The notes under the pieces are model-generated. The model searched no databases. It was not told the DNA's origin and was given only the letters and a program-made list of their open reading frames with translations. From Nymphalis io (Eukaryota > Arthropoda > Insecta > Lepidoptera > Nymphalidae): 64,000 nt of DNA. Location: assembly GCF_905147045.1 (NCBI RefSeq), contig NC_065917.1, positions 5,720,501-5,784,500 on the forward strand. Direction: 5' to 3'. The number at the start of each line of letters is the position of its first letter. Positions within the stretch are counted from its first letter, which is position 1. The translations under genes and the position numbers were made by a program. This document shows, one piece after another, positions 1-11,497 of the stretch.

Positions 1-321
1 ATAGTTTCCTTAAAAAAGTTGATATCGGAACTGCAGTAAAAATTTATATTTAAAAATTTATAAGCAAAGATTAATCAAAAACTGTTTGTTGTGCATAATA
101 CAGCTGAGTTATTAGCGAATCGCATGGAATATGTATGTGGAGAACACACACACACAATAAATAAAAAATATATATTCATAAATTTAAAAACAATTAATAT
201 TAATTACGACGCAAACCCGAGTGGACGTTGTTAAAAGGTACCAATGGCTCGTGCCTACGCGCCGTCCACGTTCGTCGCAGCGGGCAGTGATTTTTTACTG
301 GTATTACCCTCCACAAGTGAT

Positions 322-755
322 TTACTTCAATCAATCAATCAACAGCCAATCGTTGACCACTGCTGAACATAGGCCTCTCCCAAGGTGCGCCAAAGCTCCC
401 TGTGCTCCGCCTTCCGCATCCAGTTGGTGCCCGCCACCTTCTTAAGGTCGTCGGTCCACCTGGCTGGAGGGCGCCCTATGCTGCGCTTGCCGATTCGCGG
501 TCTCCACTCTAGGACTCGTCTCCTCCAACGGCCATCGGTCCTACGACATACGTGACCAGCCCACTGCCACTTCAGCCTGCTAATTTTGCAAGCTATGTCG
601 GTGACTCCGGTTATTTTCCGGATAATCTCATTTCTGATCTTATCCTTCAAAGATAGCATAGCATAGCTCGCTCCATAGCACGCTGAGCGACTTTGAATTT
701 GTGGACTAGTCCCGCAGTTAGTGTCCACGTTTCGGCACCGTATGTCATTTGTCAC
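322..755 (-). mobile_element. RTE-type LINE, 3' end fragment
   Basis: On the minus strand this reads as the extreme C-terminus of an RTE-type reverse transcriptase polyprotein. It contains the stretch KWQWAGHVCRRTDGRWRRRV, then GRPPARWTDDLKKVAG and the terminal EAYVQQWS motif, which is the usual tail of insect RTE elements. The element ends in a short tandem repeat of TTGA units (plus strand about 322-340), as RTE elements do. The upstream RT core is missing, so this is a 5'-truncated dead copy. It lies in an intron, or upstream of the visible exons, of the first yellow gene. Confidence 0.8.
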
Positions 756-775
756 CGATTCACTTCAATCGCCCT

Positions 776-1641
776 TAATATAATTATTTTCTCATCTATG
801 TTAAATTATAGTTAATGCGATTCCGAATATTCTTTCGGTTCTGATTGCCGTGATTGAATTTATATGTATGTTAGTGTTCTCCTGACTGTATCGTGTTGTG
901 AATTATATGTGTACGTCTGAATTAATTAGTGACTTTTATTTCGTCCGGTAATAGGCGTTCGAACACATTGTTAAGAGTTAGTTGCATTTGAACTGCAATC
1001 ACAACTAAATGGAAATCTAAGGTTTGTTTATCTATAATCCTCCTTTGATTGGTTTAGAGAATGTTTATTTTATTCCAGAAAGTTAAAATTGCCTTAGTAG
1101 ATAGATTTTAATTTTTCTCCTGTTCGTTGGCGTTGGAGAACATTCGTAAGGTGAATTTTTGACCCATATTTGTGTGTTAGGGTTCGTCTTGACTGTCAAA
1201 AATCAGTCCTCGTATGGGCATCGAGGGTTTCCTTTTTACCTGAATTTGTCTTCCCCGGCGAACAGTTTTGTCAAGCTTTAAAGTATACGACTTTATTCAC
1301 TGGCTGTTATCACATATGTGCAATAAACTCACGTTAGCTCTGTAACTTAAGGTCGTGTTGGCCAAGCAGTGTGACAAGAGTTCATAATGAATTTTCGAGT
1401 TTTCTTTATTATTATTTTGTTTCAGTTTTTTCCCTAGAATTTTTATTATCAGATATTTTGTTTCTAATACATAATGCATCTATAGTGTATATTGTATATT
1501 GACGAAATAGTTGTAGTCTGTCTTGCCTTAAGTTGACTGGTAGAGAACGCCTTTTTGAAATCATTTCCAACGACAAATTTTACAAGTCTCATTATAAAAA
1601 AAGTCTAAATATTTAATGATAATTTATTATTATTCTTTCAG
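776..1641. other. AT-rich intron sequence, no feature seen
   Basis: I see no coding exon or recognisable repeat here. Since the next exon (1642) starts in phase 1 after a TTCTTTCAG acceptor, this should be intron of the first yellow gene. Confidence 0.5.
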
Positions 1642-4600
1642 GCAATCGAACTCAAGTGCAGAATCCAGCTATAGTTATATACGATTTGAAAACAGACAGA
1701 CAAATCTTGAAATATGAGCTGAAAGACACGGATCTTTTGAACGAGCGAACTCCTGGAGGTAAGATCAGATTAACGTTTGTCTCGTTGGTGTAAGTGCTAG
1801 CTCATAATGCCACAGACCCCTAAGTTGGACTAATACAAATGTCCGTGGTATTTTCTGTTGAAAAGTTCTCAGAATCTCGGAGTTTGGAAGTCGATAGTGA
1901 AAGTACGTAAAGACGATGGTCACGCGCCTGAACTCTGGTCGTGTTGGATTTGTCGTACCATCGGATTATGACACAGGGAATGGAAAGGGCCCTTGTGTTG
2001 CCCTTACAAAATGTTTCTATAATATTCGTGCGCAGTTGGCTAAATTATTAAAGATTATTTTTATTTTGTACGAAAATCGACCAATGTCCAATCGACCTTT
2101 TTATCTCTGGAAGTAATGTGCCGAAATAGCCCAAGAGGTCAAGATCTGACGCGATCTTTACATAGCGAGGATTTTCATTGCGCTATTTCCAATTTTGAAA
2201 AAATGATCTATTTTTTCCAGGATTAACGTCAATTACCGTCGATGTCACAAACAACAAGTGCGATGACGCCTTCGCGTATATCAATGACTTGGCAACCGAA
2301 GGAATGATTGTGTTTTCACTGAAGTCTAGAAGTAGTTGGAGATTACGTCATCCCAGTTTTGTTCATGACGAAATGTCTTTAAACTTCACAGTTGCGGGTA
2401 TGTAGACTTGCGCGGTGACACTTAGCAGGCTGATGTGACGTATAAAAAATTATATTTATAATTATATTATATTTATACCCGTATAAAAAAATTTATATAC
2501 ACCCGTTCAAAAGTTTGGATGTAGCCAAGTAAAATTAAATAAAAGATAATAAATAAAAAAAACTAATTTAAACAAAGTAATTTTAATTTTAGCTTCATCA
2601 AAGTGTCCACCATTTTCTTTTATTATATTCTTGAATATTCTAGGCATTCAATTAATTAATTTCTAATATAATCTGTGCAACTGTATGTGAAAAAATGAGG
2701 GATTTTTCTGTCAGAAAATTCTTAGTAGCAGCCCGTAGTCTGGAAGTTGGAAGTGTGTACACTCCCGTGCCTCGAAAAGCGCGTAAAGCCGTTGGTCCTG
2801 CGCCTGAACTCTTTCCGGTCGTGTCGGATTGCCGTCCCATCGGATTATGAGAGTTAGGGAATAGAGAGTGCACCTGTTTTTGCGCACACACTTGTGCACT
2901 ATAGTATCTCCTGCGCGGTTGGCATTATTATTATTATAAGTCACAACAGCAACCTTGAGAACTAAGATGTTGTCTTTTATAATAATAATAACTTTTTATT
3001 TATTTATTACTTATTAATCCTTTTTTGCACACACTTTACAAACATTTAGTAATATATAATAGCAAGTATAACACATAGTATGCAAAGGCGGCCTTATCAC
3101 TTATAGTGATCTCTTCCAGGCAACCTCTGTAAAGAGAAATGTTTGTGTTTTTTAGCTAGGAGTAGCTAGTAAAATTGGCGGCATCACGAATATGGAATTT
3201 GTTATTAAGATCCTTCAAAATCTACTATTTTAACGTACATCATCCCTTTTTGAATGATAGATATACAATATGTATGTAGCGGAGTAGTCTAAAAAAGTTT
3301 TGGTTTTTGTAACTCGCAAATAGCCAATATTACTTAATATTAATATTTTACTGGTGGTAGCTTTGTGCAAGCTCGTCTGGGTAGATATCACCCACTCATC
3401 AGATATTCTACCGCAAAACAGCGGTACTTCGTATTGTTGTGTTCCGATTTGAAGGGTGAGTGAGCCAGTGTTATTACAGGTACAAGGGACATAACGTCTT
3501 AGTTCCCAAGGTTGGTGGCGCATTGGTGATGTAAGTGATGGTTAACATTTCTTACAATGCGCGTCTATGTGCGTTGGTGACCACTTACCATCAGGTGACC
3601 CATATGCTCGTCCGCCTACTTTTACTATAAAAAAATATATATTAACATTAAAAAATGCGGTTATTTTGAAATCACAGACGGACAATTCAATTTTATTTAT
3701 TTGATAGTTTTATAGATTAAACACAAAATGTCGCCATTTTATATCAGAAAGCTTGTTTATTTTCATCTATTCGATATCGTTATTTATTTTTAATGATATG
3801 TTCTTTATAATAAACATTTTTAAGATTACGTGATAAATTGGAAAGATGGACTGTTCAGCATTGCGTTGTCGGAACCTGACGCTCAAGGTTATCGAACAGC
3901 GTTTTATCATCCCCTGGTGTCCACTCTGGAATTCACTGTAAACACGAAGTTTCTTCAAAATCGCTCAATAAATGATCATGTTAAGGTATGTTTAATAATT
4001 TTTCATCTATCTGAATATACGCTCCAAATAAAATGTTGATGGTGGGACTTTGTGCAGTCCTTGGTAGGTACTCATTAATAATTCTACCGCCAAACAGCAA
4101 TGGTTAGTATTGTTGTTTCGGTTTGAAGTGTGTCAGTGTAACTACAGACACGAGAGAACTAGGACCAATTCTACTAACAAATTGTCACTTTATCGCAATC
4201 GAATCGAAGCGTAATCTTTGCGGTTTCCCATTCTTTAATTTAATTATCGACTGAGTAACAGCCTATCAATGTCTCACTGTTGGGCTAAGGCCTATATCCC
4301 TTTTTGAGGAGAAGGTTTGGAGCCCTATGTCTAAAATGCCCACCCCCCAGGAATTCCCAAAGTCTATTTCTCAAGATGTCAACCTCTGACACTACATATT
4401 AGCGTTCTGAAGATTCTTCCTGGAAGAAAATCTCGACTGCTTATTTGACAGCCTTGGGTTCAAATAACGGATCGGAGTGATAAAAAAGTTATTATTTTTT
4501 TCTATTAAGAAATGCTCATGCCTTATTCCACCACGCTGCTCCAATGTGAGTTGGTAGAATACACATGTGACAGAATTTCAGTGAAACTCGACACATGCAG

Positions 4601-7402
4601 GTTTCCTCACGATGTTTTCCTTCACCGTCAAGCACGAGATGAATTATAAACACAAATTAAGCACATGAAAATTCAGTGGTGCTTGCCCGGGTTTGAACCC
4701 ACGATCATCGGTTAAGATTCACGCGTTCATATCACTAGGGCATCTCGAAAAATTATCGATTATTGTCATAAAATCTAACAATTAAGTTTGGTTTTGACAC
4801 AACGGTATATGTTAACATCGTATCGATTCGGTTCCGATCGGATAAATATAGAACAGTTAAAGTTGGATTGGAATTGAATCGGGTATCATAATCGTTATAT
4901 ATTAATAGAATTCGACCCCGTTGGTAGTGCATAATATAGCAGAGCTATTAGAAAGTCCCATGGAATAAGTAAATCTAAGGATTGTTACACGAGTCAAGTG
5001 AATGTTGTTAATAGTTAAACGGGCTCACTCACCAAAAATATTAAGTACTGCTCTTTTGTGGCAGAATATGTAATGAGTGGGTGGTACATACCAAGACGAT
5101 CTTGCACATAATGGTGGTAGGGACCATCTGAAATTACCAATTAAATTAAGATAAACATTATAATGAAAAATAAATTTATATATATTTGTTCATACTTCCT
5201 ATCCAAGTAAGGACGGGTACCGACATGTCGTGTGGGGAACCTAACCAAACACAACGTCTTACTTTTTATCGGCCGTGATTGGTTAAATTTAAATATTGTA
5301 CTCGCACCCCCTATCCTTGATCTCTGTACATTCGCTTAAGACTACATGCATTTTCGAGTTGAGAGCCTAACGCATCTTTTATTTTCGCCACCTTCGAAAC
5401 TCATCATCTTTCATCATCATCTTAGGTTATTCAAGCCCTCACCGCTACCGCTACAATATTTATATTTATGGACATTTCAGGTCGCAGGTACTAAAGGCGC
5501 TAATACACAAAGCGGTTCACATGATTACCATCCGGGTACTAAAACGTTATTCTTTGGTAATGTCGCTCAGGACGCCATTTTGTGCTGGCGAGTCGATAAC
5601 AAGATGGCGCCAGAGAACATCGGCGTGGCTGTTCAAGATCACGAGAAATTGGTTTATATTTCTGGTCTGTAATGAAACTTAAAACGAATACTATTTATAT
5701 ATATAAGATTTCCACTGCTGGGCTAAAATCTCCTTTTTGAGAAGGATTGGAGCTTACTCTATCACGTTTCAGTGAAATTAGACTGCGGGCTTTCTCGTGA
5801 TGTTTTCTACCGCCGATCACGAGATGAATTATGATCACAAATCAGAACATGAGCTTACAATTTTTAAAAGAATAATACGAATACCCCTTTTGAGGAATTA
5901 ATAATAATATAATATAACCAAGTCGTCTGATCCCAAAATAAGCAGAGCTCGTACTATGGAAACAAGACAACCTGATATACTAAATATACTACTTTTTTTT
6001 ATAAATACATACTTATATAGTTAATTACACCCAGACTCAGGACAAACAGACATGTTCATGCAAACAAATATCTGTCCTGGGTGGGAATCGAACCCACAAC
6101 CTTCGGCGTGAAAAGCAAGTACGCCAACCGACCCGTCCAATTCTTGATTTCACATCTTCAAATTAAGCTTGACGACAAAGCGTAAGCCCAAGGGGTCCTG
6201 ACCCCTAGGGGTCAACTGCTACTTTTGTCTCAAACTCAGTGATGTTGTCGCACTCAATGAACGCACCAGGTTCTCCTATCTTTTCATATCTTTTTATTAA
6301 TTAAAAAATGTTCTTAAACATATAATTTTAATTTCAGATTTAAAGGTAATAGGCGACGACGTCTGGGTGCTTGTAAACCAAATGCCGATTTTCGTTTACT
6401 CCGCTTTCAGTGTTAAGGATTACAACTTCTTCATACATAAGTAAGTATAAATATATACTAATATTATAAATGCGAAAGTAAAGTCTATGTCACGCTTTCA
6501 CTGCTAAACTAGAATAGAATAGAACATGCTTTATTGTACACCAAAAGAGTTACAGAAACCATTTTAAACACAAACACAAAAAAAAACGAAAACTATTTTG
6601 TAAAAAAGGCGATCTTGTCGCTAAAAGAGCGATCTCTTCCAGACAACCTTTGGGTGAAGGACATGAAATAAATAAAGCGGTAAGGAAGTATACTAATCAT
6701 CTCAATTTTTATTTTTAACTATAATATATATAAGATTAACTACTAAATCGATTTTGATGACATTTGGTATAAAGCAAGCTTGAACCACAATGCAGAATTT
6801 TATATAATTTATTATACCAAAGTACTGACAATCAACCTTAAAACCCGCAGGGGAACCGAACTTCCAAACTGCTAATGAGAATTTTTCGATAGAAAATCAT
6901 TTTTTATTATTCCGATTTTGAACCCAGGACTTCGGAATCTGCCTTAGAAGCTAGCCATAACACTAACGTCCTAAAATATTATAAATGATATACTAGCTTA
7001 TTAACTGCTTTAGTAAATATGAGTTTGTTTGAGCCCGCTAATTTTAAGATCTGAAAAACTGCAGATATTTTACAAATTCATACACAAAACATCCCCACAC
7101 ACATACACACACACATGTATCTGCATGTGTAATGTAAAGTTAGAATTGCGTAATTAAAGATACTTCTATGTTCTTATTTTATGACCAATTAATTATTGGT
7201 AACTTTTGGTTGTTTGGAAGAACGAGATACCCAGTAACACGGGTATAAACCTAGTACAGGGACCCTTCCTACTAGCTTGTAATGCCAACAAAACATTTTT
7301 CATTAAATGATGACATTTATACGAACTTCGCATTTTTGTCCATTTTTCAGAGCCAACGTTTACGACCTGATACGTAACACGCCTTGTGAGAAGAAATTAT
7401 AA
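1642..7402 (+). CDS. yellow/MRJP-family protein, 5' exons outside window
   Basis: Six exons are visible: 1642-1758, 2221-2397, 3825-3985, 5481-5664, 6338-6440 and 7351-7402 (TAA). All have AG/GT borders and compatible phases, giving 264 codons with no stop. The product is the C-terminal part of a secreted yellow-type six-bladed beta-propeller: PAIVIYDLKTDRQILKYEL, then LTSITVDVTNNKCDDAFAYI, GLFSIAL, SHDYHPGTKTLFF, DDVWVLVNQMP and the end NTPCEKKL. It is a paralogue of the complete gene at 15873-29152 with the same intron positions and phases. The N-terminal exons, with the signal peptide and the GRLWMVDTG region, must lie before position 1. Unusually, the two cysteines found in the paralogue in DGCRTAYFH and STCVLK are Tyr and Lys here (QGYRTAFYH, NTKFLQ), and the loop after them is six codons shorter. 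Yellow proteins act in cuticle pigmentation or development. The exact member (perhaps yellow-d-like) is uncertain. AATAAA at 7581 may be the poly(A) signal. Confidence 0.88.
1875..2050 (+). repeat. SINE family D, decayed copy
   Basis: This matches family D in degraded form: GTTTGGAAGT, GCGCCTGAACTCT, GGTCGTGTTGGATT, CATCGGATTATGA, then GCGCAGTTGGCTAA. It lies in the intron after the first visible yellow exon. It has accumulated many substitutions compared with the copies at 2690 and 13631. Confidence 0.6.
2498..2650 (-). mobile_element. Tc1-like transposon, 3' remnant
   Basis: The minus strand reads MPRIFKNIIKENGGH, which matches the conserved C-terminal SMPRR...VIK..GGH ending of Tc1-family transposases. 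About 100 bp further on, CACCCGTTCAAAAGTTTGG (about 2500-2518) looks like the terminal inverted repeat seen in some Tc1-like elements. The rest of the transposase is gone. The call rests on one short motif plus the end sequence, so it is moderate. Confidence 0.45.
2690..2925 (+). repeat. SINE family D copy lacking its tRNA-like head
   Basis: It begins inside the element at TTTTCTGTCAGAAAATTCTT and runs through CGTAGTCTGGAAGTTGG, GCGCCTGAACTCTTTCCGG, CATCGGATTATGAGAG and TGCGCACACACTTGTGCAC to CCTGCGCGGTTGG. The tRNA-like head present in the copy at 13631-13985 is absent, so it is 5' truncated. It sits in the second visible intron of the first yellow gene. Confidence 0.75.
3040..3130. repeat. 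LINE 3'-tail fragment (GATCTCTTCCAGGCAACC type)
   Basis: The stretch GGCGGCCTTATCACTTATAG followed by TGATCTCTTCCAGGCAACC recurs in this window at about 6600-6650 (GCGATCTCTTCCAGACAACC) and at 8430-8475. In Lepidoptera this sequence is common near LINE 3' ends, but no RT is attached here, so the parent element is not certain. Confidence 0.4.
3350..3637 (+). repeat. SINE family B, near full length
   Basis: Starts ACTGGTGGTAGCTTTGTGC and runs through GCTCGTCTGGGTAG, CAGATATTCTACCGC and GTTCCCAAGGTTGGTGGCGC to GACCACTTACCATCAGGTG, CTCGTCCGCCTAC and an A-rich end. It is intronic in the first yellow gene. Family B copies on the minus strand always contain a short spurious ORF (MRHQPWELR...) which is not a gene. 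Confidence 0.85.
4039..4162 (+). repeat. SINE family B, 5' fragment
   Basis: Degraded match to the first half of family B: GGACTTTGTGCAG, TAGGTACTCA, ATTCTACCGCCAAACAGCAA, TTCGGTTTGAAG and GTAACTACAGACACGAG. It ends where the MITE at 4158 begins. Confidence 0.6.
4158..4920. mobile_element. MITE split by a SINE
   Basis: The left part (4158-4252) reads GGACCAATTCTACTAACAAA followed by CACTTTATCGCAATCG. The right part (about 4750-4920) reads GGTTTTGACACAACGGTATA and TATCGATTCGGTTCCGATCG, ending ATAGAATTCGACCCC. Both halves match the unbroken copy at 20058-20342 in reverse orientation. A family A SINE lies between them, and ATTATCGA occurs on both sides of it as a probable target-site duplication. 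The MITE carries no ORF. Confidence 0.6.
4253..4749 (-). repeat. SINE family A with internal insertion
   Basis: Read on the plus strand it starts AACAGCCTATCAATGTCTCA and ends GGTTTGAACCCACGATCATC, CACGCGTTC and GGGCATCTCG. On the minus strand that end is a tRNA-like head with A-box and B-box (GGGTTCAAACC). About 190 bp of unrelated sequence (about 4323-4513) splits the body between GTTTGGAG and TTATTCCACCACG. Intronic in the first yellow gene. Confidence 0.75.
5031..5125 (-). repeat. SINE family B fragment
   Basis: Minus-strand match to the 5' third of family B: AAGTACTGCTCTTTTGTGG, GATGAGTGGGTGG in altered form, and TCTTGCACA before TGGTGGTAGGG. Flanks on both sides are unrelated. Confidence 0.55.
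5705..5850 (-). repeat. SINE family A, decayed fragment
   Basis: Recognisable pieces are CCACTGCTGGGCTAAAATCT, GAGAAGGATTGGAGCTTA, TTTCAGTGAAATTAGAC and CACGAGATGAATTATGATCA. The tRNA-like head is missing. It lies 40 bp downstream of the donor of the exon ending at 5664. Confidence 0.6.
5925..6140 (-). repeat. SINE family C copy
   Basis: Runs from CGTCTGATCCCAAAATAAGC through ACACCCAGACTCAGGACAAA to CTGTCCTGGGTGGGAATCGA, ACCCACAACCTTCGGCG and CCAACCGACCCGTC. On the minus strand the last part is a tRNA-like head with a good B-box (GGTTCGATTCC) and an anticodon-loop-like CTTTCACGC in better copies. Intronic. Confidence 0.75.
6520..6660. repeat. LINE 3'-tail fragment
   Basis: Contains TTTATTGTACACCAAAAGAG, GTTACAGAAACC and AGCGATCTCTTCCAGACAAC. 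Same sequence type as 3040-3130 and 8346-8484. No coding sequence remains. Confidence 0.4.
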
Positions 7403-8204
7403 TTATCTAAAGAACAAAGATAAACATAGACAGACAGACAGAATTATTGTAAATAATAACATGAATGTCACGCTTGTCACGTCAAGGGTGTATATTTAAA
7501 GCGTGTGAAACTGCGAATTGAAGCTGCTTAAATAATAATATTAAATAACACCTTCTGTTTACATTGATGTAAACATCGGGAATAAATGGCAAATGAAACA
7601 AAGGAAATGCTTTTCAATGTTCACACAACTAAAATTTATTTGATCACTTTACAGACTATTTTAATAATTTCTACTATATATACTCAGTAGCGAACATCTA
7701 GAAAGCGCGATTCAGGAATATGACTGATTCAATCAACGCCATCTATCGTTACCGGGTAGTATTATAAGCCATTTTATATAATCTCCGAAATGCGTTGCGT
7801 CTTCTGGTATAAGTTTTATGTGACAAAAAATGTCTCCTTGACGTCTCCTTATTTGTGTACTTGACATGTCAATAAATATTATGTATTCTATTCTTTAGAT
7901 ACTAAGAATTTGTACTTGAATTGTTATTATTTGTAAATAATGATTATTATTTCTTATGGAGAAGTTTTCATTGAATCCTTCTAACGCCATTTTGGTTTAA
8001 TTATATTTTAACAGTTATATTTTACACTGCAAGTCCTTTTTTATTTCGCTGGATAAACGAATTTACGCGTTTCCCCCACATGAAGTGAGGTATGTGGGAC
8101 TCACCGGTGCCTTGAACTCCAGTGAACAACGGAATACTCACTAAAAAATCAGCGGTATACCCTCACCGAAGCACCGTATCACGGAATCACTTGTGAATAC
8201 TACC
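7403..8204. other. 3' flank of first yellow gene
   Basis: Contains a likely poly(A) signal AATAAA at 7581 and a stretch (7690-7790) with GCGATTCAGGAATATGACTG and CAACGCCATCTATCG. Related sequence recurs at about 27360-27420 and 27865-27930, so it is a repeat of unknown type. No gene seen. Confidence 0.5.
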
Positions 8205-8580
8205 ATGAGACCCCTGGAAGGTCCTGGGTAGGTACCACCCACTCATCAGATATTCTATCGCCAAAGAGCAATTCTTAGTATTCTTGTCTTTTAGAAGCGT
8301 GAGAGAGTCAGTGTAACCACAGCCACAAGGGACATAACATCTTAGATAAATAGATAATTACGTAGAATATATTTAATGTACACAAACATTAAAAATTACA
8401 TAGCACATGAATACAAAATTAGCTCACAATTTTGGCAGCCTTATCGCTACACAGCGATTTCTTCCAGGCAACCAATAAAGGCAATTCCCAAGGCTGATGG
8501 TGCATTGGAGATATAAGGGATGATTAGAATTTCTTACGCTAATATTAAGGGTAGTGGTGACTTACTATCAGGTAGGTATA
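8205..8580 (+). repeat. SINE family B copy interrupted by LINE tail
   Basis: The first half (8205-8345) matches family B up to GGGACATAACATCTTAG. The second half (8485-8580) resumes at AATTCCCAAGGCTGATGGTG. Between them 8346-8484 is the LINE 3'-tail sequence also seen at 3040 and 6520 (GCGATTTCTTCCAGGCAACC). The LINE fragment therefore inserted into an existing SINE. Confidence 0.6.
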
Positions 8581-8637
8581 ACATAAATAAAAAAAAGAAA
8601 TACACCACGCTAATCTAATACCGGTTTGTTACACGTG

Positions 8638-8768
8638 GTAGATTTATCTCGGCACATGCAATTTTCCTCACGATCTTTATTAAGCACATGAAAATTTCCT
8701 ATCCTGGATTTGAACCAGCAATCCTAGGTTAAGATTCACATCCTCTAACCACTGAGTCATCGCGGTCT
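8638..8768 (-). repeat. SINE family A, head-end fragment
   Basis: Reads CACATGCAATTTTCCTCACG, then AAGCACATGAAAATTTCC, GGATTTGAACCAGCAATCCT and CTAACCACTGAGTCATC. This is the tRNA-like head end of family A in decayed form, with a shorter middle. A further scrap of the same family in the other orientation lies at about 9166-9235 (GGAGCAGCGTTATGGAATCT). Confidence 0.55.
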
Positions 8769-9440
8769 CAATGAGTTTAACGTAAGAGATTTCCTATCAG
8801 TAACCATAAGACGATAATTTCCGATAAATAGGTATGATGTAATTGTAAATAAGGAAAACTGTTCAAAAATATATAATTTGTAAACATAAAAATATTGTTA
8901 TTTATCTGTCTGTACTGGAAATAAAATAATTCTTCGAGTTAAAAAAAAAACCACCCCTATTTTATTGGAAGTGGTATTTATTTTTTAAATGTATATGGGA
9001 TCAATAGCCTCATAAACGAGGAGAGAATTTTCCAAATCGGTTCATAAATAACGGAGTTCAGAGGGCATAAAAAATACAACCACATTAAGAACATACTACT
9101 ATTTTTCAAGTCGGTTAAAATAAATACTGAATTTTCATGCCTAATTTGTTATAACTCATCACGGAGCAGCGTTATGGAATCTCAAATCTTATCCTTAAAA
9201 GGAGTTAAGACTCCCCAGCTGTGGGACGTCTACAAGTGTTCCTTTTTTTCTTTTATATGTTTGACGTTACTGGACTTTGACAGCGTTTAACTGATCATCA
9301 TAAAAGCGTATAAATACGTCAACATACGCACTTTATCCAGTAGGCTCTTGCAAACACTATCACCGGTTCGGAATGTAAATTCTACAAAAAAGAACCTGCA
9401 GTAAAATCAGTTACTGTTTATCAATAATAATGTCAAAAAT

Positions 9441-9715
9441 ACTGGTGATAGGGCTTTGTGCAAGCTCGTCTGGGTAGGTACCACCCGCTCCTCAAATATT
9501 CTACCGCAAAACAGCAGTACTTGGTATTATTGTGTTCCGGTTTGAAGGGTGTCTGAGCCAGTGTAATTACAGACACAAGGGACATAACATCTTAGTTCCC
9601 AAGGTTAGTAGCGCGTTGGCGATGTAAGCGATGGTTAACATTTCCTAAAATGCCAATGTCTATGGGCGTTGGTGACCACTTACCATCAGGTGGCCCATAT
9701 GCTCGTCCGCCTATC
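9441..9715 (+). repeat. SINE family B, near full length
   Basis: Runs from ACTGGTGATAGGGCTTTGTG to GACCACTTACCATCAGGTGG and CTCGTCCGCCTAT. Its 3' end directly abuts the inner part of a mariner terminal repeat (CGGCGTTTTGTACGA), so the junction has lost the outer end of that transposon. Confidence 0.85.
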
Positions 9716-10931
9716 GGCGTTTTGTACGAGAGGAATATAAAGCATTTTTTTTTGTAAAATATATTTAATTAATCAAAGTATGCATTGTTGTTATCTATGC
9801 ACTTTTGTGCCACCATCCATCTCATAGGTTGTTCATTGATCCCTTTACTAAAAAAACCATGGGAGCGAGAATCAATAAACTCTTTGAAGGCGGTTTGTAC
9901 TGCCGCATCGGAGTTGAATTTTTTTCCTTGTAAGAAGTTGTCCAAATTCTGGAAAAAATGGTAATCTGTTGGAGCAAGGTCCGAGGAGTACGATGAATGA
10001 CATTCCAATTGTAGCTCACTAACTGAGTGGTTGTTTGTTGTGCAGTGTGTTGTCTTGCGTTGTTGTGAAGCAGCAGTGGCCTAGAGCGATTGACCAATCT
10101 CGGTTGTTTAGCAGCTAGTTCTTCCTTCATGGTTTGCAGTTGCTGACAATAGATATTTACCGTAATCGTTTGGCCAGATTTTTAAAAGCTGTAGTGAACG
10201 ACACCAGTGCTAGTCCACCACACTTACAAACACTCACAAGTAACTTTTTCTAAGTCAATTTTTGTTTAGGGCAGGATTTGGCTGGGTCTCCAGCATTCAG
10301 CCATTGCGACTAGCGCTTCCGATAATCGTACAGTATCCACTTTTCATCACAAGTAATGATTCGATTTAAAATTCCTTCATTATTGTGCCGGTTGAGCAAA
10401 GTAACACAGCAGTCAACGCGTGTTTGCAAGTTCGATTCACTCAATTCATGAGGTAGAACTGAAAAAAACTTGAACGATGGGTTCGTTCAAGTTTTTTTAC
10501 TTTCCCGTTTTTCTTCAAGTGGATTAATACAGTTTTATCACTTACCCCGAAGCCTGCAGCTATCTCTGAAGTGCTTTTTGATGGATCCGCTTTCACAATA
10601 GCCTTTAATTCTTCATTTTCCACTTTAGTCTCCGGCCGCCAAGGGGTTGGTTCTGAAGGTCAAAATTTCCAGAACGAAAACGTTGAAACCAAAAACGTAC
10701 CGTGCTTTCTTTTGCGACACCAGCGCCGTATACGTCATTAATCCTTCGAGCTGTTTCTGCAGCACTGGTGCCACGGTAGAACTAAAACAAATGAATGACT
10801 GTTTTCAAAACTCAAATGTACCAGGTAAATGAATTTATAAATTTTAATTTGGTATTCTTAACCAAAGATGAAATATTTCAGATCAAAGTGGTCAGTACCA
10901 CAAAACGCTAATTTCGTATGTAAGGACCTAA
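9716..10931 (-). mobile_element. mariner transposon, inactive
   Basis: Minus-strand reading frames give a mariner transposase in pieces. The N-terminal part (10630-10790) includes AKESTVRFWFQRFRSG. It is followed by MENEELKAIVKADPSKSTSE and GFGVSDKTVLIHLKKNGKVK (10441-10623), MKEELAAKQPRLVNRSRPLL (near 10130) and SSDLAPTDYHFFQNLDNFLQ (9769-10008). Several frameshifts separate the pieces. The family's second catalytic Asp (HDNARPH) reads HNNARQH here, so it is mutated to Asn. The 5' inverted repeat is TTAGGTCCTTACATACGAAA on the minus strand, ending at 10931 next to a TA dinucleotide. The opposite repeat is cut off by the adjacent SINE. No function remains. Confidence 0.9.
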
Positions 10932-11497
10932 TATAAAAAACACTTCATGATAATAACATAAAACTGAATAATTAATGAACAATAGATAATATGTATATGT
11001 AGTTTAAAAAAAAAACAACTTATATGCAACAACCATATAATACGAGGAAATATATCAATAAAGCATCGTCTGACCGCACCTTAATAGTATTGTAAGCAAT
11101 ATCTGACGGCATCTTCACTTTTCTAAGTGACGACCCTCTATTTATATTTCAAAATGTTAGTCAGTAGTCGTTAAGCTAACATCTATGATGTTAGTGTTTA
11201 AATATAATAAATAAACATATAAAAACTGCTTGGACTGTCATTATAAATAAAGGTAAGTTTTTTTATTTCAATAACTTCAACTCCTTTTTTTTGTTTAGTT
11301 TTTTTTGTCGAAGATATTTTAACAAAGTGTGATTATATTTTATTATAACAATAGTTTTATAATTCAGAAAACATTATATATTTATTAACCGGCTTCAAAT
11401 AAGGAGCCTCTTAATTCGTCTGTATATTTACGAGCATGTATGTTTGTTTCGCTAGGCTTAGTGTAGCTCCAAGGTCCCATGAAGTGTACATATCTTG
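10932..11497. other. Intergenic AT-rich stretch, nothing recognised
   Basis: Lies between the mariner and a SINE B fragment. It contains poly-T runs and no ORF or repeat that I can identify. Confidence 0.5.

Noticed and set aside
51..200. CRISPR-like or phage-like features in the window
   Set aside because: No regularly spaced repeats. The CA runs and SINE copies are ordinary eukaryotic repeats.
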